Notes under the pieces: generated by a model | Seen by the model: the letters and a program-made list of their open reading frames with translations, nothing else | Databases searched by the model: none | What the model was told of the DNA's origin: nothing | Shown: in pieces, positions 25,791 through 36,649 of the stretch | Numbering within the stretch: position 1 is the first letter of the stretch | How the letters are laid out: each line of letters begins with the position of its first letter | Translations under genes and position numbers: made by a program | Source of the DNA: Microvelia longipes | Lineage: Eukaryota; Arthropoda; Insecta; Hemiptera; Veliidae | Reading direction: 5' to 3' | NCBI GenBank assembly: GCA_018340805.1 | Contig: JACMZG010001908.1 | Location: forward strand, 41,019,627-41,083,626 | Length of the DNA: 64,000 nucleotides

Positions 25791-27353
25791 TATCTTGTGG
25801 CAGTAATTATGTGCTTATTACAGTGATAAGCATGAACTTTGAAGTCAAGTAATCAGTGTGTTACGAGCAGAAAACATGAATTTATTTGCACATGATCAAT
25901 AGTGTTTATGAAATGTTATAATAAATTATGGGAAAACATAACAATTGAAACAAAGTTCAAAGAACAAGTGAAAACATTTTTACATGGAACAGGACATATT
26001 TGTTTGAGCACGTCCACCTTGGGTTGTATTATGGTTATCCAGTGACGTTACCCATGTACCTGTAGGTAATTTTTTCTTTCCTTTTATTAAAACATCTGTT
26101 TTTCATGTGGAAAATTATAGTGCGAGGAGTGTAGTCCATATTAACCACATATCATTGTAATAATTAGCAGATAATAAATATTATAGCAAAGTGGCAATTC
26201 CTGTTTTGAGGTTTTCTGAACCTATTAGGTTTCAGCTCCATTGTACCAACCATTTCCAGGATAAAATTACTTTTTTAAAACTTCTCTGAAAGAAGTAACT
26301 TAAATGTTACTAAATCACATAATAGGGGTCCCAAAGTGATACAACTTGCACTTGCAAAATTGTTTTTGTAAAAATTTGGGGATGCACTCATAGCAGGCAC
26401 AAAATTTGTGTGTGAAACAAATCCATTTCAGTTGTCCCTGATAGTGAAAAAGTAGGTTTTGACTACTGTGTGTGTAAAATGTTTTTAAATGAAGTATGGT
26501 AAAAAATCAACCTGAAAAACATTGAAAACCAGGTTTTTGTGACTTAATCAAATCAGTTTGCAGAATCATAAAAATTGTAAAAAAAATCAGATTAAAATTA
26601 TTTGCTGGGGAAAAAGCCTATAATCAGGTACTTCGGAGCACTGAATCAAACAAGGCTTGTACAGGATTGATAAAACCACTTTAAGAGATCAAAAACACTG
26701 GGTCATTTGGGGCTCAAGAACAAAAACGGTTTCGGAGTCAATATGAGCTCTATTAAAAGCATCTCCAATGCATTCTAAAATAGAGGTAAAGGTAAATTTC
26801 ATTTAATCCTTTTATTTCTCCGTCCATATATTTCTGTTAAAATAGTGTTTTAACAGATAAAATCCACCTCACCCCTCTCCATGACCCCAACCTCATTTTT
26901 CTTTTGGAAATTAACTAAAAATAAGATAAGTGAGGTATTATCTGATGTTAGATTTCATAATGAGAATAATATTTTATCATTGACTGCAATGAAGTCTGAG
27001 GTTGATGGGGCTAATCTGCTTTATGCCTGCATTCAAATCCATATAAAACTACAGTGATCTGATAAGCAGCATGGGTATATTGATAAAACTGATTTATGAG
27101 GTAACTTTGTTGAACCTCATAAACTCAATTTCCTTTTAAAAATTATTAAAAGTGAATGTCTGATATCACAAACTCACTAAGAGTCTTTATACAAAATAAC
27201 TTATAAATTAAAAAAATAGGTTCTGAATAAATTAAAAAACACTATTTATTTATAAGCTTTCAGTATAATATTACATGAGTTAACAGATAAAAACAAACAA
27301 ATGAGACAACTAAGATAAATTGTAAAACTCAAATTATACATAAATTACGCAAT

Positions 27354-27921
27354 AAGGGAGCGGGAAAAACTATACAAACATATTAGGTTATTTTACATGT
27401 ATTTTCTTGGTGATGTTTTTTACATTTCTTTTTTGTAGTTTTATTTTATAATATCCTTTTTATGATTAATTTGAAAGTAGTTTTCAAAATGTTGTGAACA
27501 CAAGACGAACTACAAACAAAGTGAACGACTGTCGGGGAGAAGGTTATTTCCCTACAGCGGTTACGGTGGTAGGGATTTTTCTCATGTGAGGGATAAGCAG
27601 TGGCTTCTCGCGGATTTTTAAACTACAGTCCATCGTTTGGTTTCAAAATCACCAAGGTCATAAGCATTTTGGGGATTGACCAATTAGAAAATCTGCTGCC
27701 AAAGAGAAAAAATACCTACCTACATAACCGCTGTAGGAAAATAACCTCCTCCCCGGCAATTGTTCATATTGTTTATGGTTCCTCTAACGTTTTACATCGT
27801 TTTGAAAACTACTTTCTAATTAATAAAGAAAAGGATTTTATAAAATAAAACTAAACAAAAGAAATGTATAAAACATGGCTAAAATAACCTGATTTGTTTA
27901 CAAAGTTTTTCTCAATCCCTT
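27354..27921. mobile_element. Long-arm foldback element (~568 bp)
   Basis: Complementarity runs stepwise inward from AAGGGAGCGGGAAAAACTAT at the left and its partner ending AATCCCTT at the right. It passes through GGTTATTTTA, TAGTTTTATTTTATAATATC, GAAAGTAGTTTTCAAAA and GGTTATTTCCCTACAGCGGT. Arms are about 250 bp with internal mismatches and gaps. It lies some 440 bp past the USPL1-like gene's stop. Confidence 0.7.
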
Positions 27922-28362
27922 CTTGTAGGGTTTTTTTTCTCTACAATCAGCAGTGTCTAAACTGACCTGTCGAGATTTTTAAAGTAGTCGATAGACTGTA
28001 AGAATATCAAAATTTAATTAATTGCCCTGGTAAGATCACCATCAAACAATAATAGTTAAAGTTATGTACTATTAAAAGAAGTGCCTCCAACATGTTTAGT
28101 TGGCGTGGCTCATTTAAATAAGAGACCACGGGTGGATAGAGTGATTACCCCTACAGAAGAAGTTAATCCGGGCGAAACAACAACAAAAAGACCATAGTTT
28201 GCAATTTACATCAATTACCTGTAGCAACAAAAAAGATGAATTATATAGGTGCCACTGTTGTGTAATCTTTACAAGAAACAAACTATAGCTTGATCTTCTC
28301 TGTGACCCTTTATCTTTCACATCAAACTTTTTCAAGAGAAGAAGGAACACAACTTCCATGCA

Positions 28363-28848
28363 TTATACGTTTTCATTTAAATTATTGAACAAATGGCTCA
28401 AATAAGGTTTTAAAGACGGTTGCACATTACTCAGTTTAAAAACATCGGCATCTTGATACTCCATGTACTTGGTTGGTACCTCTTCCCCCTCTGCAACCAT
28501 TCTCTTAACAAAAGAATCCCAAGCAGTTTTAGTTTCTTGTATATTATTAATATGAGGTTTTAAACTATTCAACTCTAACAGATCGTTTACATGAGTTTCA
28601 GTCAAATTAGTATTAATAAGAGACGGTGGAAGGGATAATGCTTTTAGCAGCTCCTTAGTCACAGGTATGGATCCAATTTGTCGATTCACAATAGGACATT
28701 TTTTAAGAGCTTCTAACGGATATAAACAATCTTTACCTTCGCATATGTAAATAGCTTCGGAAGAATTAATTTGTTTGGCTAATATTTGATTATTAAGTCC
28801 TTTTGAAGAACATTTTGGACAAGGCCAATCTCCAGTTTTTAACTCCAT
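28363..28848 (-). CDS. Single-exon 161-aa protein with USPL1-like N-terminal zinc-binding motif
   Basis: Residues near 9-40 contain CPKC, then YICEGKDCLYPLE, giving C-x2-C...C-x4-C followed by YPL. The same pattern opens vertebrate USPL1 (CPAC...FLCEDLQCIYPLG), a SUMO isopeptidase tied to Cajal bodies. The USPL1 cysteine-protease domain is absent. The rest (SLPPSLINTNLTETHVNDLL, TAWDSFVKRMVAEGEEVPTK) is not recognised and looks soluble, with no signal peptide or membrane segment. The start is the ATG at 28848; the four codons before it are open but begin with GTG. The protein is short and intronless, so it may be an independent small zinc-binding protein, a split USPL1 N-terminus or a retrocopy. 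Codon use is AT-rich like the neighbours. Confidence 0.62.
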   Translation of the reverse strand: MELKTGDWPCPKCSSKGLNNQILAKQINSSEAIYICEGKDCLYPLEALKKCPIVNRQIGSIPVTKELLKALSLPPSLINTNLTETHVNDLLELNSLKPHINNIQETKTAWDSFVKRMVAEGEEVPTKYMEYQDADVFKLSNVQPSLKPYLSHLFNNLNENV

Positions 28849-29074
28849 AATAATTAACACTGACGAGGAAAACTGATGAATTTAAATCAATGCTTTGTTA
28901 AACAAACCGCCTATTAACGTCATACTTGATAAACTTAGTAATATTCTTTAAACATTTGAACGAAATAAATTAATACACAAATTTCTTTATTCTTAAGTAA
29001 ACTAACCTTAACTATAACACAACAACGGTAAAATAACCTTGTTCTTCTTCTTTCTCAGTAAAGAAAACTGAAAT

Positions 29075-29331
29075 CATAGAGGGGGTATGGCCTATCTTTT
29101 TACATTGAGAGTTCTAAATATCTTTTTGGGGCTCTGAAGTTAAGGTTATAATATAATAATTGTTTTCGTCTTTCCTCGCATTCTTTGTGTTTTGATTTGT
29201 ATTTTAAACGTTCTACTATGTAAGAGTCTGTATTTTTGTTTTATTTATTTGATTATATTGATAGTCGAAGGTGGCTTTTTAGATGTTTCAAAGCTCAACC
29301 AATAGGGCTCCTCTAGTAATGTATCTCTATG
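29075..29331 (-). mobile_element. hAT-like MITE family M1, copy A
   Basis: Ends are CATAGAG and CTCTATG, with internal family blocks TTTGGGGCTCTG and GATGTTTCAAAGCTCAACC. Flanking 8-mers are ACTGAAAT and ACTGAAAA (7 of 8 match). It is shorter than the ~320-bp family norm. It is arranged head-to-head with copy B, 17 bp away. Confidence 0.75.
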
Positions 29332-29348
29332 ACTGAAAAAAAAAATAT

Positions 29349-29692
29349 CATAGAGATATTATTACTAGAGGGGCCCTATAGGTAAATTTTGAAACATCAC
29401 AGAAGTAACCCGACCACCTTCGATTATAAATATAATCAAATAATCAGAACAAAATCACAATAAGTTTTATAGTAAAACGTTAAAATACAAATCAAAACAC
29501 AAACAATATGCGGGACACAGAAATCAATTTATTAATTTAAATAAAAATAAATAAAATTTAAATTTAACCTTATCTCACTATTGACTGAGGTTTCAATGAG
29601 GTTACACAGAGCCCCTGAGAGCCCCAAAAAGATGTTTCAGGCTTCTCAATGTATTTAGATAGCCTATGCCCTCTTTATTATATATCTCTATG
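29349..29692 (+). mobile_element. hAT-like MITE family M1, copy B
   Basis: It begins CATAGAGATATTATTACTAG and ends TATATATCTCTATG. It holds AAATTTTGAAACATC, the conserved AAACGTTAAAATACAAATC block and GAGGTTACACAGAGCCCC. Flanking 8-mers AAAAATAT/AAAAACAC match at 6 of 8. No transposase is present. Confidence 0.75.
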
Positions 29693-30140
29693 AAAAACAC
29701 TATTTTCTTTAAATTAAGTTAAAACCAAAGTTAACTAAAAAGACTAGTTGTTGCAGTAGGGGGAAAAGCGAAGACTGATGGGTTAAGCACCACAGCCTGC
29801 CGCTAGGTGTCGCATTGTTCTATCAGGGGACTCAAACCCGATCTTTCCTATGCTAGCCCTAAAGTAATATATAAACCAAGTAGGGAAACTCCTATACTGA
29901 CACATGTAAAAATATTCAGACCTGCCCGATCAGCTGATAGCTGGCTCAAAAATAAAATTTATTTATAAAATAAAATAAAATTTAGGTATTTTTATTTAAT
30001 TTTATTGGCAACCCTGATAACATTAGGTGAGTTTTACATTCTATTGTGTTTTCGTACTTTAATATGTACGTGATAATTTAATGATTTTGTGTTATATAAA
30101 TTCTGTTAAATAATTGTTATAATAATTTAGTTAAAGAAAA

Positions 30141-30850
30141 ATAGAAACTAAAGTGATGTAGAAATTCATACAGTAGGGGTGGGGGCGGGACACAGTGGTC
30201 TAACTCCCCCGAAATAAGCTGCTTAGATGACCTGCCCTAAGTTCACCCTCTCCGCTAGTGGCGGTTCAAGTTCACCTTGTTCCCTATATATAAATAATTA
30301 TTTCTTCAATTCTAAGGTTAAAATTATTTAAAAGGGTCTTCAACAATGTTAAAAATTGTATTAATTATTTTAAAGGTATCATTTTCATAAAATGTTATAA
30401 AAATATAAACGCTGTGTTAATTTTAAGTAGACCTGATATCGTGATAACCATGATTTGTAGACAAACATCAAAAATGTTTGTAAACAAACATTAAACCGGG
30501 AAATTATAAATTTAATTTACGTCTTCGTTGTCTCATTATAACACACCTTTCGTAACACACGTTATCTTATTTTCTAAAAAATTATCTTATAAGCTACTAA
30601 AAAAGAAAAAGTCAATGAATAAGATAAAAATTGTCTTGTTTACATTTTTTATAAACATAAATAGAAGTATCGCTTTAAACTGATAACAATAGTGATAAGA
30701 GAACAAGGTGAAAACTAGCGCTCGGTGCGGTAGTTGATGCAACTAATCTCAGTTTTTTTCAGAGCCACCTAAAACCAGGGAGTTAGACCACTGTGTCCCC
30801 CCGCCCCGACCCCAACTATATGAATTTCTACATAACTTTAATAGAAACTA
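30141..30850. mobile_element. 690-bp TIR element with 10-bp flanking repeat
   Basis: The direct repeat ATAGAAACTA flanks it (30141-30150 and 30841-30850). Inverted ends pair ATGTAGAAATTCATA with TATGAATTTCTACAT and continue through a G-rich block into GACACAGTGGTCTAACTCCC / GGGAGTTAGACCACTGTGTC, about 70 bp per arm. The interior is AT-rich without coding. The 8-10 bp duplication suggests a hAT- or P-like non-autonomous element. Confidence 0.75.
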
Positions 30851-31174
30851 TAGTAAAGGTAAACCACATGTTTTTATTAAGATTTTGATGAAAATGCAAA
30901 CGACAATGTATTGCATTAAAATTACGATTGCTTTTATTACATTAAAAAAAATAGGTTAAATTTGTTAAATTACTAATTACAAATAATATTTGAAGGGGGA
31001 AAAACAAATATCTTTTGCAAAAATTTACTAAGTTCATACGAAAAAAAGTTTAATTAGCCGCTCGTTTTAAGTAATTTAAACAATCCTAGTATTTTAAGAT
31101 TCGGACTTAAACCACTATTGGATGTGGGAAAATGTATTTCTTACACAAATTATTAACATTTTAAACTAAACTGT

Positions 31175-33197
31175 GAGTCATTCCATGTCAAATCATCCCA
31201 CTAAAAAATAAAATTCACATGCATGGTGACCGATTTTGATAAAATTTGGTGGAGGTGTAGGGTCTATGCCTAAAAGAAAAAATACAAATTTTCAGCTTAA
31301 AATATGCAGCCGCTTCCGCGCACTGATGGGCCAAAGTTGTGGAAAATAGCTGATTTTCAGTGTTTTGGCTCTTAGATTATCATTTGTATCTCTAAAAGTC
31401 GCAAATATAAAAATTTCATTCTGCTTGCAATTTGCAGCTAAACCCTAATGCTTTCAATATTATTTAATGTCATTTTGGCCCCAGCCATTTTTTGCCCTTT
31501 GACGAGCCCCTTTTTTACAAAATTTTAATATCTCAAAATGCGTATTTTTTTAAAATTTTGAAAAAAACCCCAAATATAGCCCATAGTTATAGGAAAGTGT
31601 CCACAAAGTTTCATGATGGGACCTCCATGGGCTTGGGCCCAATAATTTTTTAAGTGGCAGAGGGTATAGGGATTATCAGGAAAATATGACTTTTTGTTAG
31701 AAACTATTGAGATATTCAAATATTTATATTATTTTATCTTTATGAAATTAATATATTTATATTTTTATTATAGTTTTGATAAGTATATGATATATACATG
31801 CTTATTTGCATACAGGGTGGCCCAAAAGTCACCAACCCCTACTATATTTTGAACAGTTTTGTATAAAATATCGAAACATGGGATACTTCCCTTGTGTAGA
31901 GGGAACTCGTTTTAATGGTTTACACTTCCCCCACCCCACAAGTATGGGCTAAGCTAAGAACAAAACATTAATTGAAAAATGTACTGTACATATTATTGAT
32001 GTTAGAGTGAAGAGAGATGGTAATTGTTTACCCTAAATGAAAGTCTTAAGTTACCTTTGAAATTTTGGTTTGCACTATCGACCCACCTTAGTGGTTTACG
32101 GTTTTGGTATATAAACGATATATAATATATATATATATATATATATAATATATAATTATATATATATATAATAATTATATACATACATATATACAAATTA
32201 TTAGGAAAATGGCAACGTACTCGAAATGCCAAAGAGTATCATGATCATGGTAGCCAAAACTTTTTATCGTAATTCTTCGGTCTTAATGCACTTAACCTTA
32301 AGTGTATAGTTAGATTAAAATGTGAAGTCGCTTGGCTTAATATCTAGGGCAATGGCAATTTGGTCCCGCTTGTCTCATTCTCAGAGTTATGTACAGTACA
32401 TTTTTCAATTAATGTTTTGTTCTTAGCTTAGCCCATACTTGTGGGTGGGGGAAGTGTAACCATTAAAACGAGTTCCCTCTACACAAGGGAAGTATCCCAT
32501 GTTTCGATATTTTATACAAAACTGTTCAAAATATAGTAGGGTTGGTGACTTTTGGGCCCCCCTGTATGCAAATAAGCATGTATATATCATATACTTATCA
32601 AAACTATAATAAAAATATAAATATATTAATTTCATAAAGATAAAATAATATAAATATTTGAATATCTCAATAGTTTCTAACAAAAAGTCATATTTTCCTG
32701 ATAATCCCTATACCCTCTGCCACTTAAAAAATTATTGGGCCCAAGCCCATGGAGGCCCATCATGAAACTTTGTGGACACTTTCCTATAACTATGGGCTAT
32801 ATTTGGGGTTTTTTTCAAAATTTTAAAAAATACGCATTTTGAGATATTTAAAATTTTGTAAAAAAGGGGCTCGTCAAAGGGCAAAAAATGGCTGGGGCCA
32901 AAATGACATTAAATAATATTGAAAGCATTAGGGTTTAGCTGCAAATTGCAAGCAGAATGAAATTTTATATTTGCGACTTTTAGAGATACAAATGATAATC
33001 TAAGAGCCAAACACTGAAAATCAGCTATTTTCCACAACTTTGGCCCATCAGTGCGCGGAAGCGGCTGCATATTTTAAGCTGAAAATTTGTATTTTTTCTT
33101 TTAGGCATAGACCCTACACCTCCACCAAATTTTATCAAATCGGTCACCATGCATGTGAATTTTATTTTTTAGTGGATGATTTGACATGGAATGACTC
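31175..33197. mobile_element. 2.0-kb foldback element with ~810-bp near-identical inverted arms
   Basis: Left arm 31175-31991 and right arm 32390-33197 are reverse complements with only scattered differences. The ends read GAGTCATTCCATGTCAAATC / GATTTGACATGGAATGACTC. CTGT flanks both sides (31171-31174, 33198-33201), a possible 4-bp duplication. The ~400-bp centre contains a (TA)n run and no credible gene. Reading frames inside the arms (for example 32423-32683, 33040-33234) are mirror artefacts with no domain. Arm similarity implies recent insertion or gene conversion. Confidence 0.85.
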
Positions 33198-33374
33198 CTG
33201 TTTAAATAAATGCAATATAAACAAAAAAAATTGAGTACCGTAAATAGTTTGTATACATTTACTAGGGTAAAACAAAATGGCCGAGGCCATAGGAAAATTT
33301 GAGCTTACTCCCTGGTGGACAAAATGTGAACTACATGCCAGGTCTGACAGAAATCGCGTTTGTTTCTCTACTTG

Positions 33375-33681
33375 CATAGAGATATATACTAGAGGGGACA
33401 TAGCCTATCTCAATACCTTGAGAGTCCTGAAACATTATTTTGGGGCTCTGTGTAACCTCAATGAAACCTCTTCTAAGAGTAATTTAAGGTTATAAGAAAT
33501 CAATCTGTTTCGGCTTCCTTCACATAGTTTGTGTTTTGAATTATATTTTCAGCGTTCTACGATATAATTCACTGTAAGTTTGTTCAGTTTATTTGATTAT
33601 TGATAGTCGAATGTGGTCAGGTTATTTTTTCGATGTTTCAAAATTCAACCAATAGGGCCCCTCTAGTAATATATCTCTATG
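33375..33681 (-). mobile_element. hAT-like MITE family M1, copy C with perfect 8-bp duplication
   Basis: TCTACTTG occurs immediately before CATAGAGATA (33367-33374) and immediately after TCTCTATG (33682-33689). This perfect 8-bp duplication is the hAT superfamily hallmark. The 307-bp interior matches copies B-F in reverse. Confidence 0.88.
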
Positions 33682-33713
33682 TCTACTTGGTTTATATATT
33701 ACTTTAGCTAGCC

Positions 33714-34032
33714 CATAGAGGTATTATTACTAGAGGGGGCCTATAGTTTAAATTTTGAAACATTGAAAAAGTAACCTGCCACCATCGCTTATTAATAAAA
33801 TCAAATAATTAGTACAAAATTACAATTACTTTTATAGTAAAACGTTAAAAATACAAATCAAAACACAAACAATGTACGGGAAGCCGAAATAAATTGATTT
33901 ATCATAACCTGAACTTACTCTTAAAGGAGGTTTTAATGAGGTTACGCAGATCCCCTGAGAGCCCCAAAAAGATGTTTCAGGCCTCTCAATGTATTGTGAT
34001 AGACTATGCCCCCTCTAGTATATATCTCTATG
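33714..34032 (+). mobile_element. hAT-like MITE family M1, copy D
   Basis: Flanked by AGCTAGCC and TGCTAGCC (7 of 8). It lies 32 bp from copy C in opposite orientation. The short sequence between C and D (TTGGTTTATATATTACTTTA) also occurs inverted near 29860, so both copies landed in an older repeat. Confidence 0.85.
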
Positions 34033-34572
34033 TGCTAGCCTATGCTAATCCATAGCGAACCCCTATACTTCTACAATTTCTTTTGATTTACCAATCAATT
34101 TCGATCGACAATTGACATAAAAATATTATATTTAATATAAATATTACAATTAAATGTTACATTAAAAATTAATGGTAATAATTTAAATAGTTACAGATAA
34201 TTAAATATAAATTAATTATTTTTATTTAACAAATCATTTTGTCGTATTGTTGTATTTATACAATTTAATTTAAGATGAACGTTATTCGAGGTATAAACGG
34301 ACAAATTTCGATAAAAAATGCATTAAGTTCAAAATAATATTAATTAAAAAAGTATTATTTATGTTTTTAAATACATCGAATTAGTCGTATCAGCTGATCA
34401 ATATTTTTGTTTTAGTTTTTTTGGCTAAAATATAAATAAAGTATTATGAATTATTAAAAGTTAATTGTAAAAATATATTTCTTAATATTATTAATAAATT
34501 TCATCATAAATTTATAGAATATTTAATAATTATATGTTCCATGATATCCAAGATGGCGGAGGGGGTATTGGG

Positions 34573-34647
34573 TATAAAAGGAAGGTCCGGTCGCTTCAGC
34601 CTTCGGCTTTCAGCCTTCATGCAGAGCGGAATGTCCGATGAAGTGAA
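34573..34647 (+). promoter_or_regulatory. TATA core promoter-like segment with possible first exon
   Basis: TATAAAAG at 34573-34580 stands in a locally GC-rich stretch and is followed 25 bases later by TTCAGCC, an initiator-like sequence repeated at about 39 bases. Next come two in-frame ATGs (34619 and 34631; the second opens MSDEV) and a perfect splice-donor consensus GTAAGT at 34648-34653. The layout fits a Pol II promoter with a short first coding exon. No downstream exon was recognised, so it could also be a retroelement LTR or a pseudogene start. Confidence 0.35.
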
Positions 34648-34889
34648 GTAAGTCTAAAAATTTTATTATTCGTTTTAATCGATATAATTTTGTATTTATA
34701 TAATACTTAACTACAATTCTAAAATAGCATAATTATATAAGTTAATAGATCGCAATATAAGTACGATAAATTTATTTTGAATCTTTAGGCATTTTGAATA
34801 TTTCTATTACTGTTTACAATTATTCTATTTGCATGTCTGCTATAAATATTAAATTACTAATATAATTTTCATGAATATTACTGCTATTA

Positions 34890-35170
34890 ATACTAATATT
34901 ACAGTTAGCTCTAATACTACAACTTATTGCTATTCTATTATTACTGTAACCAATGACTATTACTATAACGTAATCTATTGCTCCAACTATTAATATAATG
35001 TAACCTATTACATCCACTATTACTATTACTTAAAACTATTACTATATCCTATTACTTCTACTATTACTATAACCTATAACTGATGCTATTACTATAACGT
35101 AACCTATTACTCCTACGATTAATATAACGTATAACCTATTACACCCACTATTACTAATACATAAAGCAGA
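34890..35170. repeat. Degenerate minisatellite of CTATTACTATAACGTAAC-type units
   Basis: Blocks such as CTATTACTATAACGTAACCT and CTATTAATATAACGTA repeat with an irregular period of roughly 30 bases, mixing ATT/ACT trinucleotide steps. Confidence 0.7.
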
Positions 35171-35331
35171 ACAAGATATCATTATAACAAGTAACAAAAA
35201 GTAAACGAAGTAACAACCAGAAAAGAGGAAGAACAAAGAGATATGTTGCAGGACAATTACTACGTACACACAGCGTATTTAACAGGCGATCGTATTGGAT
35301 ACGTATGCAATACGGTCAACTAACTTCACGG

Positions 35332-35653
35332 CATAGAGATATTATTACTAAGAGGGGCACTATGGGTTGAATTAAGAAACATCGAAATAATAACCTGATC
35401 ACCTTCGCTAAAAATTTAATCAAATAATCATTACAAAATTACACTAACTTGTACAGAAGAACGTTAAAAATACAAATCAAAACACAAACATTGTTCGGGA
35501 AACCGAAAGAAATTTATTAATTAAAACCTTAACTCAATCTTGAAGGAGGTTTCGATGAGGTTACACAGAGCCCCCGAGAGGGCCCCAAAACCATGTTTCA
35601 GGCCTTTCCATGTATTGAGATAGGCTATGCCCCCTCTAGTATGTATCTCTATG
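35332..35653 (+). mobile_element. hAT-like MITE family M1, copy E
   Basis: A 322-bp copy with CATAGAG / CTCTATG ends, flanked by CTTCACGG and CTTCATTG (6 of 8). Internal blocks match copies B, D and F. Confidence 0.82.
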
Positions 35654-35869
35654 CTTCATTGTCCTTACAGCGTCTTTGTTTAGTGGATCGAGTGAGATTA
35701 CGTGATAACTGATCCCGCCAAAACATCGCGTCTTTCATAGTAAAGATTCACTTTTGGTTATAAGGAAATTTAAAACAAAAAATATATTTAATTAAAATGT
35801 GATTTCATTGCATAATAATAAAGTTACACTAAAAAAAAAAAATATTCCAAAAGTTATTTGATCAAAAAC

Positions 35870-36000
35870 GGTAATATTGAAGTGAAATAAAGTGAAAGAC
35901 AAGCGAAGCGAGTCCGAAAACATGCTACAGTATGAATTTGGCGAATTATATATTATGAGGATGAGCGTAGCGAATCAGATGTGATGAGGAAATGTTCCAA
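35870..36000 (-). repeat. DR1 head fragment
   Basis: AAGCGAAGCGAGTCCGAAAA, GAATTTGGCGAATTATAT and GAGGATGAGCGTAGCGAATC are the reverse complement of the head block seen at 42.40-42.52 kb. Confidence 0.6.
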
Positions 36001-36178
36001 TTTTTTAATTTAAGGAATGTAAATACTCCATTTTTACTTACAATAGAAATACAAGTATCGTTTATAGTAAAACATTAATAATTTCAGTATTATGTAATAT
36101 ATATTATATTATTAGAGCAGAGGCGTAGCTATAGTATTGAGGGCCCTCCTGCAAGACATCTTCAGGGGCCCAAAGGGG

Positions 36179-36181
<3 letters not shown>

Positions 36182-36217
<36 letters not shown>

Positions 36218-36235
36218 TAATTATATATATAAACA
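36182..36235. repeat. (TA)n microsatellite
   Basis: A TA dinucleotide array directly after a GC-richer fragment (GCAGAGGCGTAGCTATAG, CAGGGGCCCAAAGGGG) that itself looks like a transposon end. Confidence 0.85.
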
Positions 36236-36649
36236 CATAATGCAAATAAACAAGAAGTTATTACAGTGAACAAAAAAATACATACATACACACACGTATA
36301 TATGTTATATATACACGTATGTATGTGTGTAGTGTGTACGTATGTATGCAAGAGTTTCTACCCGTATGAATGGAGCTGGATGACTGAAATGTATTCCTCA
36401 AATTTATTCTTCTTAACCTATTATATGTGGAAAATGCAACATCCCGGTTCCGATTTTAGAGTGAGCACAATTATTTTTTTACGTACCTGCAGTAGTGGGT
36501 GAGAAAATATAAAAATTATAATGTCGGCACACTAAACCAGTAATACACGCACGCATTGCATATTTAGCATATTTATGCATTACTTAGGAGTAACTACACA
36601 CAATAATTTATTATTTTGACAATAGCACTAAACAGTTGAATTAGTATAT

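Larger units (their letters stand above)
23880..27350. other. Gene-free stretch between GORAB and the USPL1-like gene
   Basis: Besides the 24.2-24.7 kb TIR element and the 25.7 kb hairpin, no coding exon or recognisable element was found. The sequence is AT-rich single-copy-looking DNA. Confidence 0.4.

Noticed and set aside
28114..28359. 81-codon frame directly after the USPL1-like stop on the minus strand
   Set aside because: No recognisable domain and an odd composition; better read as 3' UTR. A possible donor inside (CTACAG|GTAATT) leaves a spliced UTR possible.
29780..29840. Second Pol III B-box-like sequence (minus strand, GGTTTGAGTCCCC)
   Set aside because: No A-box at the right distance and one core mismatch; not enough for a SINE or tRNA call.
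32423..33495. Several 64-86-aa frames in the right arm of the 2-kb foldback and the adjacent MITE
   Set aside because: They are counterparts of the inverted arms or MITE sequence, with no domain and low-complexity composition.
36112..36502. Overlapping 78-79-aa frames on opposite strands with Tyr/Ile/Cys/His-rich repeats
   Set aside because: They derive from TA and CATA/TGTA microsatellite sequence.
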